Assembly: GCA_963663025.1 (NCBI GenBank)
Contig: OY760073.1
Coordinates: 124,001 to 188,000 of the forward strand
DNA length: 64,000 nucleotides
Source: JAGWBF01 sp963663025
Lineage (GTDB): Bacteria > Chloroflexota > Dehalococcoidia > Lucifugimonadales > JAGWBF01
Direction: 5' to 3'
A program made the position numbers and the translations under genes. Below, one piece after another: positions 51,346-59,607 of this stretch (the stretch's first letter is position 1; every line of letters begins with the position of its first letter). The notes under the pieces are model-generated. The model did no database searches. It was not told the origin of the DNA and saw only the letters and a list, made by a program, of their open reading frames with translations.

Positions 51346-53633
51346 ACCTTCCTATCAGGGGTATGACCTGCGCCGCCTGCGTTAGCCACGTAGGCGCTGC
51401 CCTGGAAAAGGTCCCTGGGGTGTCCTCGGTCCAGGTCAATCTTGCCACCGAGCGAGCCTCGGTGCAGTACGCGCCCGACCTGGCTACCTGGGACGACTTT
51501 CGTACAGCCGTCGCCAATGCGGGATACGCTGTGCTCGGGTCGTCCGACGGACTGCTGGCCGACGAGGAGCAGGAGAGGCTGGCCAAGACCGAGGAGGTCC
51601 GGCTCCTGGGCAGGAAGACTGCCTTCGCGGGCGTCATCGCTGTGCTCCTCTTCCTTGGCAGCTTCGGCGGGTTCCCCTGGGTGGAGGGCCTCATGGACCG
51701 CGCCTTCTACCCCTTCCTGCTCTGGGGACTGGCCACCCCTGTGCAATTCTGGGCAGGCTCCCTGTTCTACTCCTCGGGCCTTGGAGCCCTGCGTCACGGC
51801 TCAGCCAACATGCACACCCTCATAGCTATGGGGACGAGCGTGGCCTACGGCTACAGCGTTGCCATAACCTTCATCGCAGAGTTCCACCCCAGCTTGGTAG
51901 ATGTGGACGGGTTCGAGGGCGAGGTCTTCTTCGACACAGCTGCCCTCATCATCGCCTTTATCCTCCTCGGACGCTTCCTTGAAGCTCAGGCCCGGGGACG
52001 CACCTCCGAAGCCATTCGCAAGCTTATGGACATGCGCTCGTCCACCGCCAGGGTGATTCGGGACGGGGGCGAAGAAGAGGTGCCGGTAGACATGGTGTCC
52101 CTTGGGGATGTGCTGGTGGTGCGTCCCGGGGAGAAGCTGCCCGTGGACGGGACCGTGCTACAGGGCTACTCGTCCGTGGATGAGTCCATGCTGACTGGCG
52201 AGAGCATCCCGGTAGAGAAGACGGAAGGCTCTCCAGTGTACGCTGCCACCATCAACACCACGGGAAGCTTCCGGTTCGAAGCGACCAAGGTGGGCGCCGA
52301 CACCGCCCTAGCCCAGATCATCAAGCTGGTAGAGGATGCCCAGGGTTCAAAGGCCCCGATACAGCGCCTCGCCGATGTCGTAGCATCCTACTTCGTTCCG
52401 ACCGTTATGGCCGTTGCCGCTGGGGCCTTCATCGTCTGGCTGCTCATGGGTCCCACGCCTTCCGTGACCTACGCTCTGATGGTGATGGTGGCGGTGCTGA
52501 TCATCGCCTGCCCCTGCGCCCTGGGACTGGCCACACCGACAGCCATCATGGTGGGAACGGGCAGAGGTGCGGAACGGGGTGTGTTCTTCCGCGATGCCGA
52601 AGCCTTGGAGCGGGCCCACAGGACGGATGTGGTGATCCTGGACAAGACGGGTACCTTGACCTTGGGCCAGCCGTCGGTAACGGACATCGTGACGGTCCCC
52701 GGAGGCGACGAAAGAAAGCTGCTGCAGGTGGCGTCCTCGGTGGAAGCGGACTCCGAGCATCCCTTGGGCAAGGCCATCGTCAACGAGACAGAAGGGCGAA
52801 ATATTCCCCTGCTGGAAACTACGGAATTCGAGGCGGTGCCCGGGCTGGGGGTTTCCGCCAAGCTTGATGGGCAGAAGGCTGCGGTGGGCAACATGGCCTT
52901 CATGGAAAGGCTGGGCGTAGGCGTCCAGGAGATGCAATCCCAAGGTTCCGTGCTGGCTAAGTCCGGAAGGACGCCCATGTACGTTGCCTTCGATGACCGG
53001 GTGCTGGGCATCATCGGCGTTGCCGATACCCTGAAGCCGGAGTCGGCCCAGGTGGTCGCCCAGCTTCAGGACATGGGTCTGCAGGTTGTCATGGTCACCG
53101 GCGACAACCGGCCCACGGCGGAAGCTGTGGCTGCCCAGGCAGGTGTGGACCAGGTCGTCGCCGATGTGCTGCCCCACCAGAAGTCCGAGGTTGTGAAGGA
53201 GTTCCAGGCGCAAGGCATGAATGTGGCGATGGTAGGCGACGGCATAAACGATGCCCCCGCCCTTGTGCAGGCCGACGTGGGCATAGCGTTGGGCACCGGG
53301 ACCGACGTAGCCATGGAGTCGGCGGGGATAACCCTCATGAGCGGCGACCTCCGGGGGGTGCTTACAGCCCTGCAGGTGAGCCGGAGCACCCTGGGGACCA
53401 TCAAACAGAACCTGTTCTGGGCCTTCTTCTACAATACAGCCCTGATCCCGGTGGCGGCCGGCGTGCTGTACCCTGTCTTCCAGGGGCTGGGAGGAGTGCC
53501 AGGGGGGCTGGGCTTCTTCTTCGGCGACCTTGGGTTCCTCAACCCGGTCATGGCCGCCGCGGCTATGGCCTTGAGCTCGGTGACCGTGGTCGGCAACTCT
53601 CTGCGTCTGCGGGCCCGCAAACTGGCAGGTTAG
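51312..53633 (+). CDS. copA: Copper-translocating P1B-type ATPase
   Basis: A 773-residue heavy-metal pump. One N-terminal HMA domain carries RGMTCAACVSHV. Eight membrane segments are expected. The ion-binding motif is IIACPCALGLATPTA (CPC), the phosphorylation site VILDKTGTLTLGQ, then DSEHPLGKAIV (HP motif) and MVGDGINDAPALVQADV. In the last helices, FWAFFYNTALIPVAAGVLY and AAAMALSSVTVVGNSLRL match Cu+ exporters of the CopA type. It is followed by a YHS protein gene. The start ATG 51312 lies inside the previous gene. Confidence 0.94.
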   Translation: MAEATKSFRRINLPIRGMTCAACVSHVGAALEKVPGVSSVQVNLATERASVQYAPDLATWDDFRTAVANAGYAVLGSSDGLLADEEQERLAKTEEVRLLGRKTAFAGVIAVLLFLGSFGGFPWVEGLMDRAFYPFLLWGLATPVQFWAGSLFYSSGLGALRHGSANMHTLIAMGTSVAYGYSVAITFIAEFHPSLVDVDGFEGEVFFDTAALIIAFILLGRFLEAQARGRTSEAIRKLMDMRSSTARVIRDGGEEEVPVDMVSLGDVLVVRPGEKLPVDGTVLQGYSSVDESMLTGESIPVEKTEGSPVYAATINTTGSFRFEATKVGADTALAQIIKLVEDAQGSKAPIQRLADVVASYFVPTVMAVAAGAFIVWLLMGPTPSVTYALMVMVAVLIIACPCALGLATPTAIMVGTGRGAERGVFFRDAEALERAHRTDVVILDKTGTLTLGQPSVTDIVTVPGGDERKLLQVASSVEADSEHPLGKAIVNETEGRNIPLLETTEFEAVPGLGVSAKLDGQKAAVGNMAFMERLGVGVQEMQSQGSVLAKSGRTPMYVAFDDRVLGIIGVADTLKPESAQVVAQLQDMGLQVVMVTGDNRPTAEAVAAQAGVDQVVADVLPHQKSEVVKEFQAQGMNVAMVGDGINDAPALVQADVGIALGTGTDVAMESAGITLMSGDLRGVLTALQVSRSTLGTIKQNLFWAFFYNTALIPVAAGVLYPVFQGLGGVPGGLGFFFGDLGFLNPVMAAAAMALSSVTVVGNSLRLRARKLAG

Positions 53634-53664
53634 AAGCTATCAACCCTGGAACAGGAGGTGACCC

Positions 53665-53892
53665 ATGGCCGTAGACCCGATCTGCTGGATGGATGTCGAT
53701 GAATCCAATCCGCCGGGGGGCAAGACCGACTACCAGGGGACGACCTACTACTTCTGCGCTCCCGGCTGCCTGAAGGCCTTCGAGGCCGACCCTGAAAAGT
53801 ACCTTAGCGAGAGCTACACCGGCATGGCCATGGACGACCCCAATACTCCGAGGCGCTCTTTCTTCGGCAAGCTCTTCGGCCGCGGCGGTTAG
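53665..53892 (+). CDS. YHS-domain protein
   Basis: A 75-residue protein. The YHS motif region is AVDPICWMDVDESNPPGG, then YQGTTYYFCAPGCLKAFEADPEKYL, with the Cys pairs typical of metal-associated YHS domains. The C-terminus is basic (SFFGKLFGRGG). YHS domains are often fused to or encoded beside copper ATPases, and here it lies 31 bases after copA with an AGGAGGTGACCC binding site. It probably binds copper or helps deliver it. A 12-base palindrome CGTTCGCGAACG (53898-53909) directly follows the stop. Confidence 0.9.
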   Translation: MAVDPICWMDVDESNPPGGKTDYQGTTYYFCAPGCLKAFEADPEKYLSESYTGMAMDDPNTPRRSFFGKLFGRGG

Positions 53893-53984
53893 GGAGGCGT
53901 TCGCGAACGACCCCTTAGCTTGAAGGGCCTTGGTGGGTATCGTAGAATGAAGCTATCCGGGTATGTCCCAGGAGGTGATTCCCG

Positions 53985-54224
53985 TTGACCCAGGAAAAGA
54001 CTGCAACAATCGTCATGTACACCCACCCCGATTGCAACTATTCGGACACCCAGAGAGATGAGTTCGTCCGGGACGGGGTGGAGTTCACGGAGATAGACGT
54101 AGCCCTTCATCCGGAAGCCATCGATGACCTGGTGAAGCTGACGAGCGGTGAGCGCATCACCCCCGTGGTGGTAGAGGGCGACAAGGTGACCGTCGGCTAT
54201 CACGGAGTTGGCTGAGCATTCTAG
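53985..54224 (+). CDS. Uxx-star family glutaredoxin-like protein, probable selenoprotein
   Basis: Small thioredoxin-fold protein starting at TTG 53985 behind AGGAGGTGA. The N-terminal motif is VMYTHPDCNYSDTQRDEF (CxxS active site) and the C-terminal half is ITPVVVEGDKVTVGYHGVG. A stop-only reading ends at UGA 54213-54215. Read as selenocysteine, the protein continues U-A-F and ends at TAG 54222. That is exactly the Uxx-stop ending known for a family of small glutaredoxin-like selenoproteins. A GC-rich hairpin (54227-54245) lies where a SECIS is expected. Length is 79 residues with Sec at position 77. It follows the copA-YHS pair. Confidence 0.75.
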
Positions 54225-54226
54225 TG

Positions 54227-54245
54227 GGGGAGCCGTCGGCTCCCC
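54227..54245 (+). promoter_or_regulatory. Candidate SECIS hairpin (or terminator) after the Uxx-star gene
   Basis: GGGGAGCC-GTC-GGCTCCCC is a perfect eight-pair stem. Nineteen bases separate the UGA from the loop, and the first loop base is G, both as in bacterial SECIS elements. The absence of a T-run after it argues against a simple intrinsic terminator. Confidence 0.5.
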
Positions 54246-54313
54246 GTCACCTTCCGTATTCGTTGACACGATAGCTGGCCAGGAAATACAATCGTACTCC
54301 GAGACCTTCCTAC

Positions 54314-54390
54314 GGACCCGTGGTGTAGTGGCCTAACATGCAGCCCTGTCAAGGCTGAGATCGCCGGTTCGAATCCGGTCGGGTCCGCCA
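54314..54390 (+). tRNA. tRNA-Asp (GTC anticodon)
   Basis: A complete cloverleaf of 77 bases. Acceptor stem GGACCCG/CGGGTCC, anticodon stem CAGCC/GGCTG around loop CTGTCAA (anticodon GTC), and T arm GCCGG-TTCGAAT-CCGGT. The 3' CCA is encoded. It stands alone, transcribed on the plus strand. No integrase gene or duplicated 3' tRNA end is seen downstream within the window. Confidence 0.95.
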
Positions 54391-54501
54391 TATAGAGACC
54401 CCCACATGAGGGAGTCCCAACCTTAGAGACCTCAACGATAGACCACCGCCACTGCAGCTAGAAGGCGGTACTCCACACAGCTTCGGACGGAGGAATAATA
54501 A

Positions 54502-54696
54502 TTGCCGTTCGTCATCGTAGAGATGTGGGAGGGGCGCACGGTTGAGCAGAAGCGCGCCTTGGTCAAGGCGATTACCGATGCCATGATCGAGCACGCCGGG
54601 GCCAAGCCGGACCACCTTCACGTGGTCATCCACGAAAGCCAATTACACAACTGGGGCAGGGCCGGCGTGCTGGGCAGCGACGAAGCAAAGGGGTAG
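54502..54696 (+). CDS. 4-oxalocrotonate tautomerase family protein
   Basis: A 64-residue tautomerase starting at TTG 54502 behind GGAGGAATAATAA. The sequence PFVIVEMWEGRTVEQKRALV leaves the catalytic Pro as the first residue after removal of Met. HLHVVIHESQLHNWGRAG is the typical C-terminal half. Such enzymes catalyse keto-enol tautomerisation, often in catabolism of aromatic ring-cleavage products. It is the first of six close genes up to 60476. Confidence 0.9.
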   Translation: MPFVIVEMWEGRTVEQKRALVKAITDAMIEHAGAKPDHLHVVIHESQLHNWGRAGVLGSDEAKG

Positions 54697-54749
54697 CTCC
54701 TGTGCGTGATGCGGCACCCCATCCACCGGCTTCCAAGGAGTGACCTGTA

Positions 54750-56180
54750 ATGGCCCTAACTCTGATCCGCAACATCGATGTGGTGCTCACGGTAAACCCC
54801 GACAACGAGCAGCTTACACAGCAGTCCATCGTCATCGAAGATAGCCGCATCGCCGCCATCGGCCCCGTGGATCAGATCGAGTCCCGCTACGCTGGCACCA
54901 CCTTCGACAGGACAATCTCCGGCAAGGACAGGCTGGCTATGCCCGGCATGGTGGATGCCCACCTGCACCTGTCGGAGCACCTTGGCCGAGGCCTCTTCCC
55001 TGACCAGCTCTCTACCCGTCCCTGGGTGTTCAACTGGGCCAAGCCCCTGTACGCCGCCGTAGATGAGGAAGCCGAGTACGTTGGGACGCTGCTGGCCGGC
55101 ATCGAGATGATCAAGACGGGCACTACCGCCTGCCTGGATATGGGCACCCAGAACGATGTGGGCAACACGGTGAAGGCTATCGAGCAGGCCGGTTTTCGCT
55201 GCGTTACAGGACGGCATGCCGCCGACGTGAAGCCCGAACAGCTTCCGGACCACTGGACCCAGGAGATGATCGACCACCACTTCTTCCCCAATCACATGGT
55301 GGCCCTGGAGGAGCTGGGAAGGTGCGTGACGACATACAACAACTCTGCCGGCGGGCGTGTTCGCGTCTGGGTGAACATCGAGGGCAAAGAGCCCTGCTCG
55401 CCTGAGCTTCACTACGGCTCCCGGGCATTGGCCGAGGAGCTCGGCGTGGGCACCACTTACCACATCGCCTCATCCATAGAGGAGGCGCAGGTCAGCGAGA
55501 GCAAGTACGGCGTGTGGCCGGTGACCCGCCTTCATAACATGGGCGCCTTGGGGCCCAACCTTGTGCTGGCCCATGTTGTGGCAACCACTGACGAAGAGGT
55601 GGGCTACCTTGCGGAATCGGGGGCCAAGGTCGCCTTCTGCCCCGGCACCTCCCTGAAGATAGCCAAGGGCGCAACCAAGATCGGCAAGTACCCAGAGATG
55701 ATGGACGCGGGAGTCACCGTTGCCCTCGGCTGCGACGGCACCGCCGCTTCGGGTACCCTGAACCAGATGCAGCAGATGTATCTCGTCGCTGGTCTTTTCA
55801 AGGACTGCCGCATGGACCCGTTCATGGTCCCGGCGGAGGTGGCCTTGCGCATGGCTACAATCGAAGGGGCGAAGGCCCTTCTCTGGGACGAAGATATCGG
55901 TTCCCTGGAAGTGGGCAAGAAGGCCGACATCGTCCTGTTCGATCTCAACACCCCGGACTGGGTGCCCTACAACAACCCAGTCCAGACCCTGGTCTATTCG
56001 TCCACACCCGGCTCCATCGACACCGTGCTGATAGACGGAAACGTGGTGATGGAGGGGCGCAGGATTACGCACCTGGATGAACAGGAGATATACCGGGAGG
56101 CCAGGGAGCAATCGAAGAGAGTCAACGAGCGCAGCGGCCTCTTGGCGGACATCCCGGTATTTACCAAGGCATACGACTAA
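54750..56180 (+). CDS. Amidohydrolase, aminohydrolase/deaminase type
   Basis: A 476-residue metal hydrolase of the cytosine deaminase/atrazine chlorohydrolase-like (amidohydro_1) group. Motifs: MVDAHLHLSEHLGRG (HxH), GTTYHIASS, LVLAHVVATTDEE and ALGCDGTAASGTLN with the conserved Asp. The composite sandwich is seen in ALTLIRNIDVVLTVNPDNE and SLEVGKKADIVLFDLN. It probably deaminates or dehalogenates a nitrogen-containing ring or side chain. ATG 54750 follows AAGGAGTGACCTGTA. It lies between the tautomerase and the M24 peptidase-like genes. Confidence 0.9.
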   Translation: MALTLIRNIDVVLTVNPDNEQLTQQSIVIEDSRIAAIGPVDQIESRYAGTTFDRTISGKDRLAMPGMVDAHLHLSEHLGRGLFPDQLSTRPWVFNWAKPLYAAVDEEAEYVGTLLAGIEMIKTGTTACLDMGTQNDVGNTVKAIEQAGFRCVTGRHAADVKPEQLPDHWTQEMIDHHFFPNHMVALEELGRCVTTYNNSAGGRVRVWVNIEGKEPCSPELHYGSRALAEELGVGTTYHIASSIEEAQVSESKYGVWPVTRLHNMGALGPNLVLAHVVATTDEEVGYLAESGAKVAFCPGTSLKIAKGATKIGKYPEMMDAGVTVALGCDGTAASGTLNQMQQMYLVAGLFKDCRMDPFMVPAEVALRMATIEGAKALLWDEDIGSLEVGKKADIVLFDLNTPDWVPYNNPVQTLVYSSTPGSIDTVLIDGNVVMEGRRITHLDEQEIYREAREQSKRVNERSGLLADIPVFTKAYD

Positions 56181-56209
56181 CAGCTAATTCTCCCAGCGGA
56201 GGTGGCATA

Positions 56210-57325
56210 GTGCCTACAACGGTTCTGGACAAGCAGCGTGAAGCAATGGAAGCCCACAGGCTGGATGCAATGCTGGTCATCTCTCCCGAGAACGTGGCAT
56301 GGACCAGCGGGATTCTTGTGCCATCCCAGAAGATCGTCCAGCACCGCCACGCCATCGTCATCGTCCCCAGGGACTACGACCCCGAGATGATCGTGGTCAC
56401 CGTCGAGGAGCAGCTCGCCAGGGAGAAGGCGTCGATAAAGAACGTGACCGCCTACAACGAATTCACCCAGGTGCCAATCCTCATGGCGGCCGAGAGGCTC
56501 CGGGAGCTGGGATACGCCTCGGGAAACATCGGCCTGGAGGTCTCGTACCTGAACCAGGAGGACTTCCGCAAGCTGACCGAGGCCCTTCCCGAGGCCCACA
56601 TCGAACCTATAGACAAGCTGCTCAAGAAGCTGCGCATCATCAAGACCCAGGAGGAGATTGAGAAGCTCACCTTCGCCGCCCAGCTTGCCGAGCGGGTGGA
56701 CCGCGCCTCCCTGAGCACCTGGTGGCCCGGAATGACCGAGGCCGACCTGTACCGCACCATCGTTGACAACTTCATCTCGGGCGGTGGCGACAAGCTCACC
56801 ATGCCCTCGGTGACGTCAGGAGAGCGGACGCCCATGCTCAACGGCGGGCCGACCGAGCGGGAGATAAAGTGGGGCGACGTGATCCGCATAGACTGCATCG
56901 GGCTGGTGAACGACTACACCTGCGACGTTGCCCGGACGGCCGTCGTGGGAGAGCCAACCCCCGAGCAGAAGGAGCTATGGCAGAAGCTGGTGGACTCCCG
57001 GAACACCGCACTGGATCGGATCAAGCCCGGTGTGAGCAGCCATAGCATCTTCAAAGAGTACATCGACAACATGAACGCGTGGGAGCTGCCCACCCTGAAC
57101 TTCCTGGGCCATGGCTTGGGCTTGACTCTCCACGAGGAGCCGTACCTGAACCCCTATGCGGACACGGCATTGCAGAAGGACATGGTGCTGGCCATAGAGC
57201 CCCTTGTCACCTTCCCCGAGCTGGGAATGCAGCTTGAGGAAGCGGTGCTGGTTACCGACACGGGCTATGAGCTGATCACCAACCAGTTCGACACCAGCCA
57301 GCTCTGGCAGATGCGCGAGGCCTGA
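56210..57325 (+). CDS. M24 family metallopeptidase or creatinase-like hydrolase
   Basis: A 371-residue pita-bread enzyme. An N-terminal creatinase-like domain is at about 1-135 and the catalytic domain follows. The dimetal ligands are visible: Asp in VIRIDCIGLVNDYTCDVART (two), His in FLGHGLGLTLHEEPYLNPY, Glu in MVLAIEPLVTF and Glu in QLEEAVLVTDTGYE. It could be an Xaa-Pro peptidase or a creatine-type amidine hydrolase; in this catabolic context a small-molecule C-N hydrolase is as likely as a peptidase. It starts at GTG 56210 behind CGGAGGTGGCATA. Confidence 0.88.
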   Translation: MPTTVLDKQREAMEAHRLDAMLVISPENVAWTSGILVPSQKIVQHRHAIVIVPRDYDPEMIVVTVEEQLAREKASIKNVTAYNEFTQVPILMAAERLRELGYASGNIGLEVSYLNQEDFRKLTEALPEAHIEPIDKLLKKLRIIKTQEEIEKLTFAAQLAERVDRASLSTWWPGMTEADLYRTIVDNFISGGGDKLTMPSVTSGERTPMLNGGPTEREIKWGDVIRIDCIGLVNDYTCDVARTAVVGEPTPEQKELWQKLVDSRNTALDRIKPGVSSHSIFKEYIDNMNAWELPTLNFLGHGLGLTLHEEPYLNPYADTALQKDMVLAIEPLVTFPELGMQLEEAVLVTDTGYELITNQFDTSQLWQMREA

Positions 57326-57331
57326 TCCGGG

Positions 57332-58486
57332 GTGAAGATCGCCCGCTACAGGGAGTACTTCATCCAGTTGCCCCCACGCCGGGTGCACAACTGGGCCAGC
57401 AAGATGCGTACCCCCATCGGCCATCACTACATCCTGGCCTTGGAGACCGACGATGGTGTGGTGGGATGGGGCGAAACGCCTGCCATCGCCACCTGGGGCG
57501 GGCCCGACGGCATGTACTACGGCGAGGACGCCCACACAGTCTCTCACGTTATCGGCAGCTACCTGTTCCCGGCTATAGAAGGCCAGGAGCCCCAGCAGAT
57601 AGGCCATCTGCACAACCTGATGAATGGCGCCATCAAGGGCCACCCCTACGCCAAGGCGGCCGTGGACCTTGCCCTTTACGACATCGCCGGCAAAGCTGCG
57701 GGCCTGCCGGTCTACGAGATCCTCGGCGGAAAGCAACGGGACAGCATCCCCGTGTGCCACAGCTTGGGGATCATGGAGAACGACCCTGCGGTCGCCGAGG
57801 CGGAGCAGGCTGTCGCCGAGGGCATCGGTACTATCAAATGCAAGACAGGACTGGACGCTAAGCGGGATGTGGACCTGGTGCGCCGGCTGCGCGAAACGCT
57901 GGGTCCCGACTTGGTCATCCGGGTGGATGCCAACGAAGGGTACAAGACACCCGCAGATGCTATCCGGGCCGCCGAAGAGATGGAACCCTATGACATAGCT
58001 TTCCACGAGCAGCCGGTGGCCGGCTTCGAGGCGATGGCCCAAGTGGCCCACCGCATAAAGACGCCGGTAATGGCCGACGAGAGCGCCTGGTTTTCCCAGG
58101 ATGTGCTGCGACTGCACGAGCTTGGAGCCGCCCAGATCATCTCCCTTTATTACAGCAAGCCTGGGGGACTGCATCCTGCTCTGCAGGTGGCCGCTGTGGC
58201 GTCGGCCTGCAACATCACCTGCGATATCGGGGGCTCCATCGAGATGGGCATAGGCGTTGCCGCCAATCTGCACCTGGGAGTGGCGGTGGGCAACCTCAGG
58301 TGGGCCAGCGTCTGCCCGGTGCCCAACGTGGAGGGAGAGGCACCGGTCTCCATCGCCGGCATCTACTACCTGGATGACATAATCAAGACTCCGATCAGCT
58401 ACAGCGAGGGGCAGCTCTACGTTCCCAACGGCCCAGGCTTGGGCATCGAAGTGGACGAGGAGAAGCTGTCCCACTACTCGGTCTGA
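57332..58486 (+). CDS. Enolase-superfamily (mandelate racemase/muconate lactonizing) enzyme
   Basis: A 384-residue MR/MLE-type enzyme. The N-terminal capping domain is followed by the barrel with GTIKCKTGLDAKRDVDL (KxK bases), VIRVDANEGYKTP (metal Asp), FHEQPVAGFEAM (metal Glu) and VMADESAWF (third metal ligand). It abstracts a proton alpha to a carboxylate; racemisation, dehydration or cycloisomerisation cannot be told apart. It starts at GTG 57332, six bases after the M24 gene. A role in the same breakdown pathway is likely. Confidence 0.92.
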   Translation: MKIARYREYFIQLPPRRVHNWASKMRTPIGHHYILALETDDGVVGWGETPAIATWGGPDGMYYGEDAHTVSHVIGSYLFPAIEGQEPQQIGHLHNLMNGAIKGHPYAKAAVDLALYDIAGKAAGLPVYEILGGKQRDSIPVCHSLGIMENDPAVAEAEQAVAEGIGTIKCKTGLDAKRDVDLVRRLRETLGPDLVIRVDANEGYKTPADAIRAAEEMEPYDIAFHEQPVAGFEAMAQVAHRIKTPVMADESAWFSQDVLRLHELGAAQIISLYYSKPGGLHPALQVAAVASACNITCDIGGSIEMGIGVAANLHLGVAVGNLRWASVCPVPNVEGEAPVSIAGIYYLDDIIKTPISYSEGQLYVPNGPGLGIEVDEEKLSHYSV

Positions 58487-58497
58487 GGCGTATCTCT

Positions 58498-59607
58498 ATG
58501 GCCGAAGTGCTGGTCCTCGGCGCCGGAAACGGCGGGTTCGCCATGGCAGCCGACTTGGCGGTCCGGGGACACAAGACCACCCTGTACAACCGCACCGAGC
58601 CCACCCTGGCCGCGGTAAAGGCCCAGGGAGGCATCAACTACACCGGTGTGCTGGGGGAAGGTTTTGCCCCCGTGGACAACATGGTCACCGATCTTGAGGG
58701 GGTGGTCGCAAAGGCGGACCTTATTGTCGTCTGCGTTCCAGCAACGGCCCACCGTTCCCTCGCCCGAACCCTCGCGCCGCATCTCCAAGAAGGGCAGAAG
58801 GTGCTGCTGAATCCCGGAGGTATGCTGGGGAGCTTGGCCTTCCTCCGGGAGCTTAGGGACGCTGGACATTCTGGAAACATCGAGATAGCTGAGACGGGCA
58901 CCCTGACCTACATCTGCCGGAAGCCGGACCCGGGCAGCGTATTCATCACCAATGTGCTAAAGGAAGTTCCCTGCGCAGCCTTCCCAGCTTCATCCACCAA
59001 GGGTTTCCTATCCGACGTGGCCGACATCGTGCCCAACCTCAAGGAGGACTTCCACATCATCGCTGCGGGATTTGCCAACGTAAACGCCGTCCTGCATCCT
59101 CCCGCCATGGTGCTTGGCGCCGCGTGGATAGAACACACCCAGGGCGACTTCCGCTACTACCTGGATGCCGCCACTCCCGCCGTTGCCCACCTCATGGAAG
59201 CCCTGGACACGGAGCGGAGGGCGGTTGCCTCCGGCTGGGATGTGGACGTACCCTCCTTCCCACGGCTGTTCGCCAGCATCGGTTCAACCTCTGTGGCTGC
59301 AGGTGAGAAGGAAGACTACCTGCTGACCCTGTTGGACAGCGTTCCCAATCACCACATCAAGGCCCCGCCTTCCATGGACCATAGGTACATGCATGAGGAC
59401 ATCCCCTTCGGGCTAGCCCCCATGATCGACCTCGGCTGGGCCGTCGGCGCCTCGACGCCCACCATGAGCGCCGTCGTTCAAATCGCCTGCACTACTACGA
59501 AGAGGGACTACTGGGCTGAAGCCCGCACCTTGGCATCCCTGGGGCTGGGAGGCTGGTCCAGGGAGCAGGTGTTGGAGCTGTTGAAGGAGGCTACAGGATG
59601 GAATTGA
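58498..59607 (+). CDS. NAD/NADP octopine/nopaline dehydrogenase family protein
   Basis: A 369-residue two-domain oxidoreductase of the opine dehydrogenase family. The Rossmann domain starts VLVLGAGNGGFAMAADLAV. The C-terminal helical domain (about 190-369) includes NVNAVLHPPAMVLGAAWIEH, with the conserved Asn-His region of this family. Such enzymes reductively condense an amino acid with a keto acid or reverse this. ATG 58498 lies 11 bases after the enolase-like gene. Together with the next gene it suggests an imino- or opine-type compound as pathway intermediate. Confidence 0.88.
   Translation: MAEVLVLGAGNGGFAMAADLAVRGHKTTLYNRTEPTLAAVKAQGGINYTGVLGEGFAPVDNMVTDLEGVVAKADLIVVCVPATAHRSLARTLAPHLQEGQKVLLNPGGMLGSLAFLRELRDAGHSGNIEIAETGTLTYICRKPDPGSVFITNVLKEVPCAAFPASSTKGFLSDVADIVPNLKEDFHIIAAGFANVNAVLHPPAMVLGAAWIEHTQGDFRYYLDAATPAVAHLMEALDTERRAVASGWDVDVPSFPRLFASIGSTSVAAGEKEDYLLTLLDSVPNHHIKAPPSMDHRYMHEDIPFGLAPMIDLGWAVGASTPTMSAVVQIACTTTKRDYWAEARTLASLGLGGWSREQVLELLKEATGWN

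Noticed and set aside
54314..54500. tRNA-Asp as an integration site of a mobile element.
   Set aside because: No integrase gene and no repeated tRNA 3' end were found downstream; the following genes are a compact metabolic operon.
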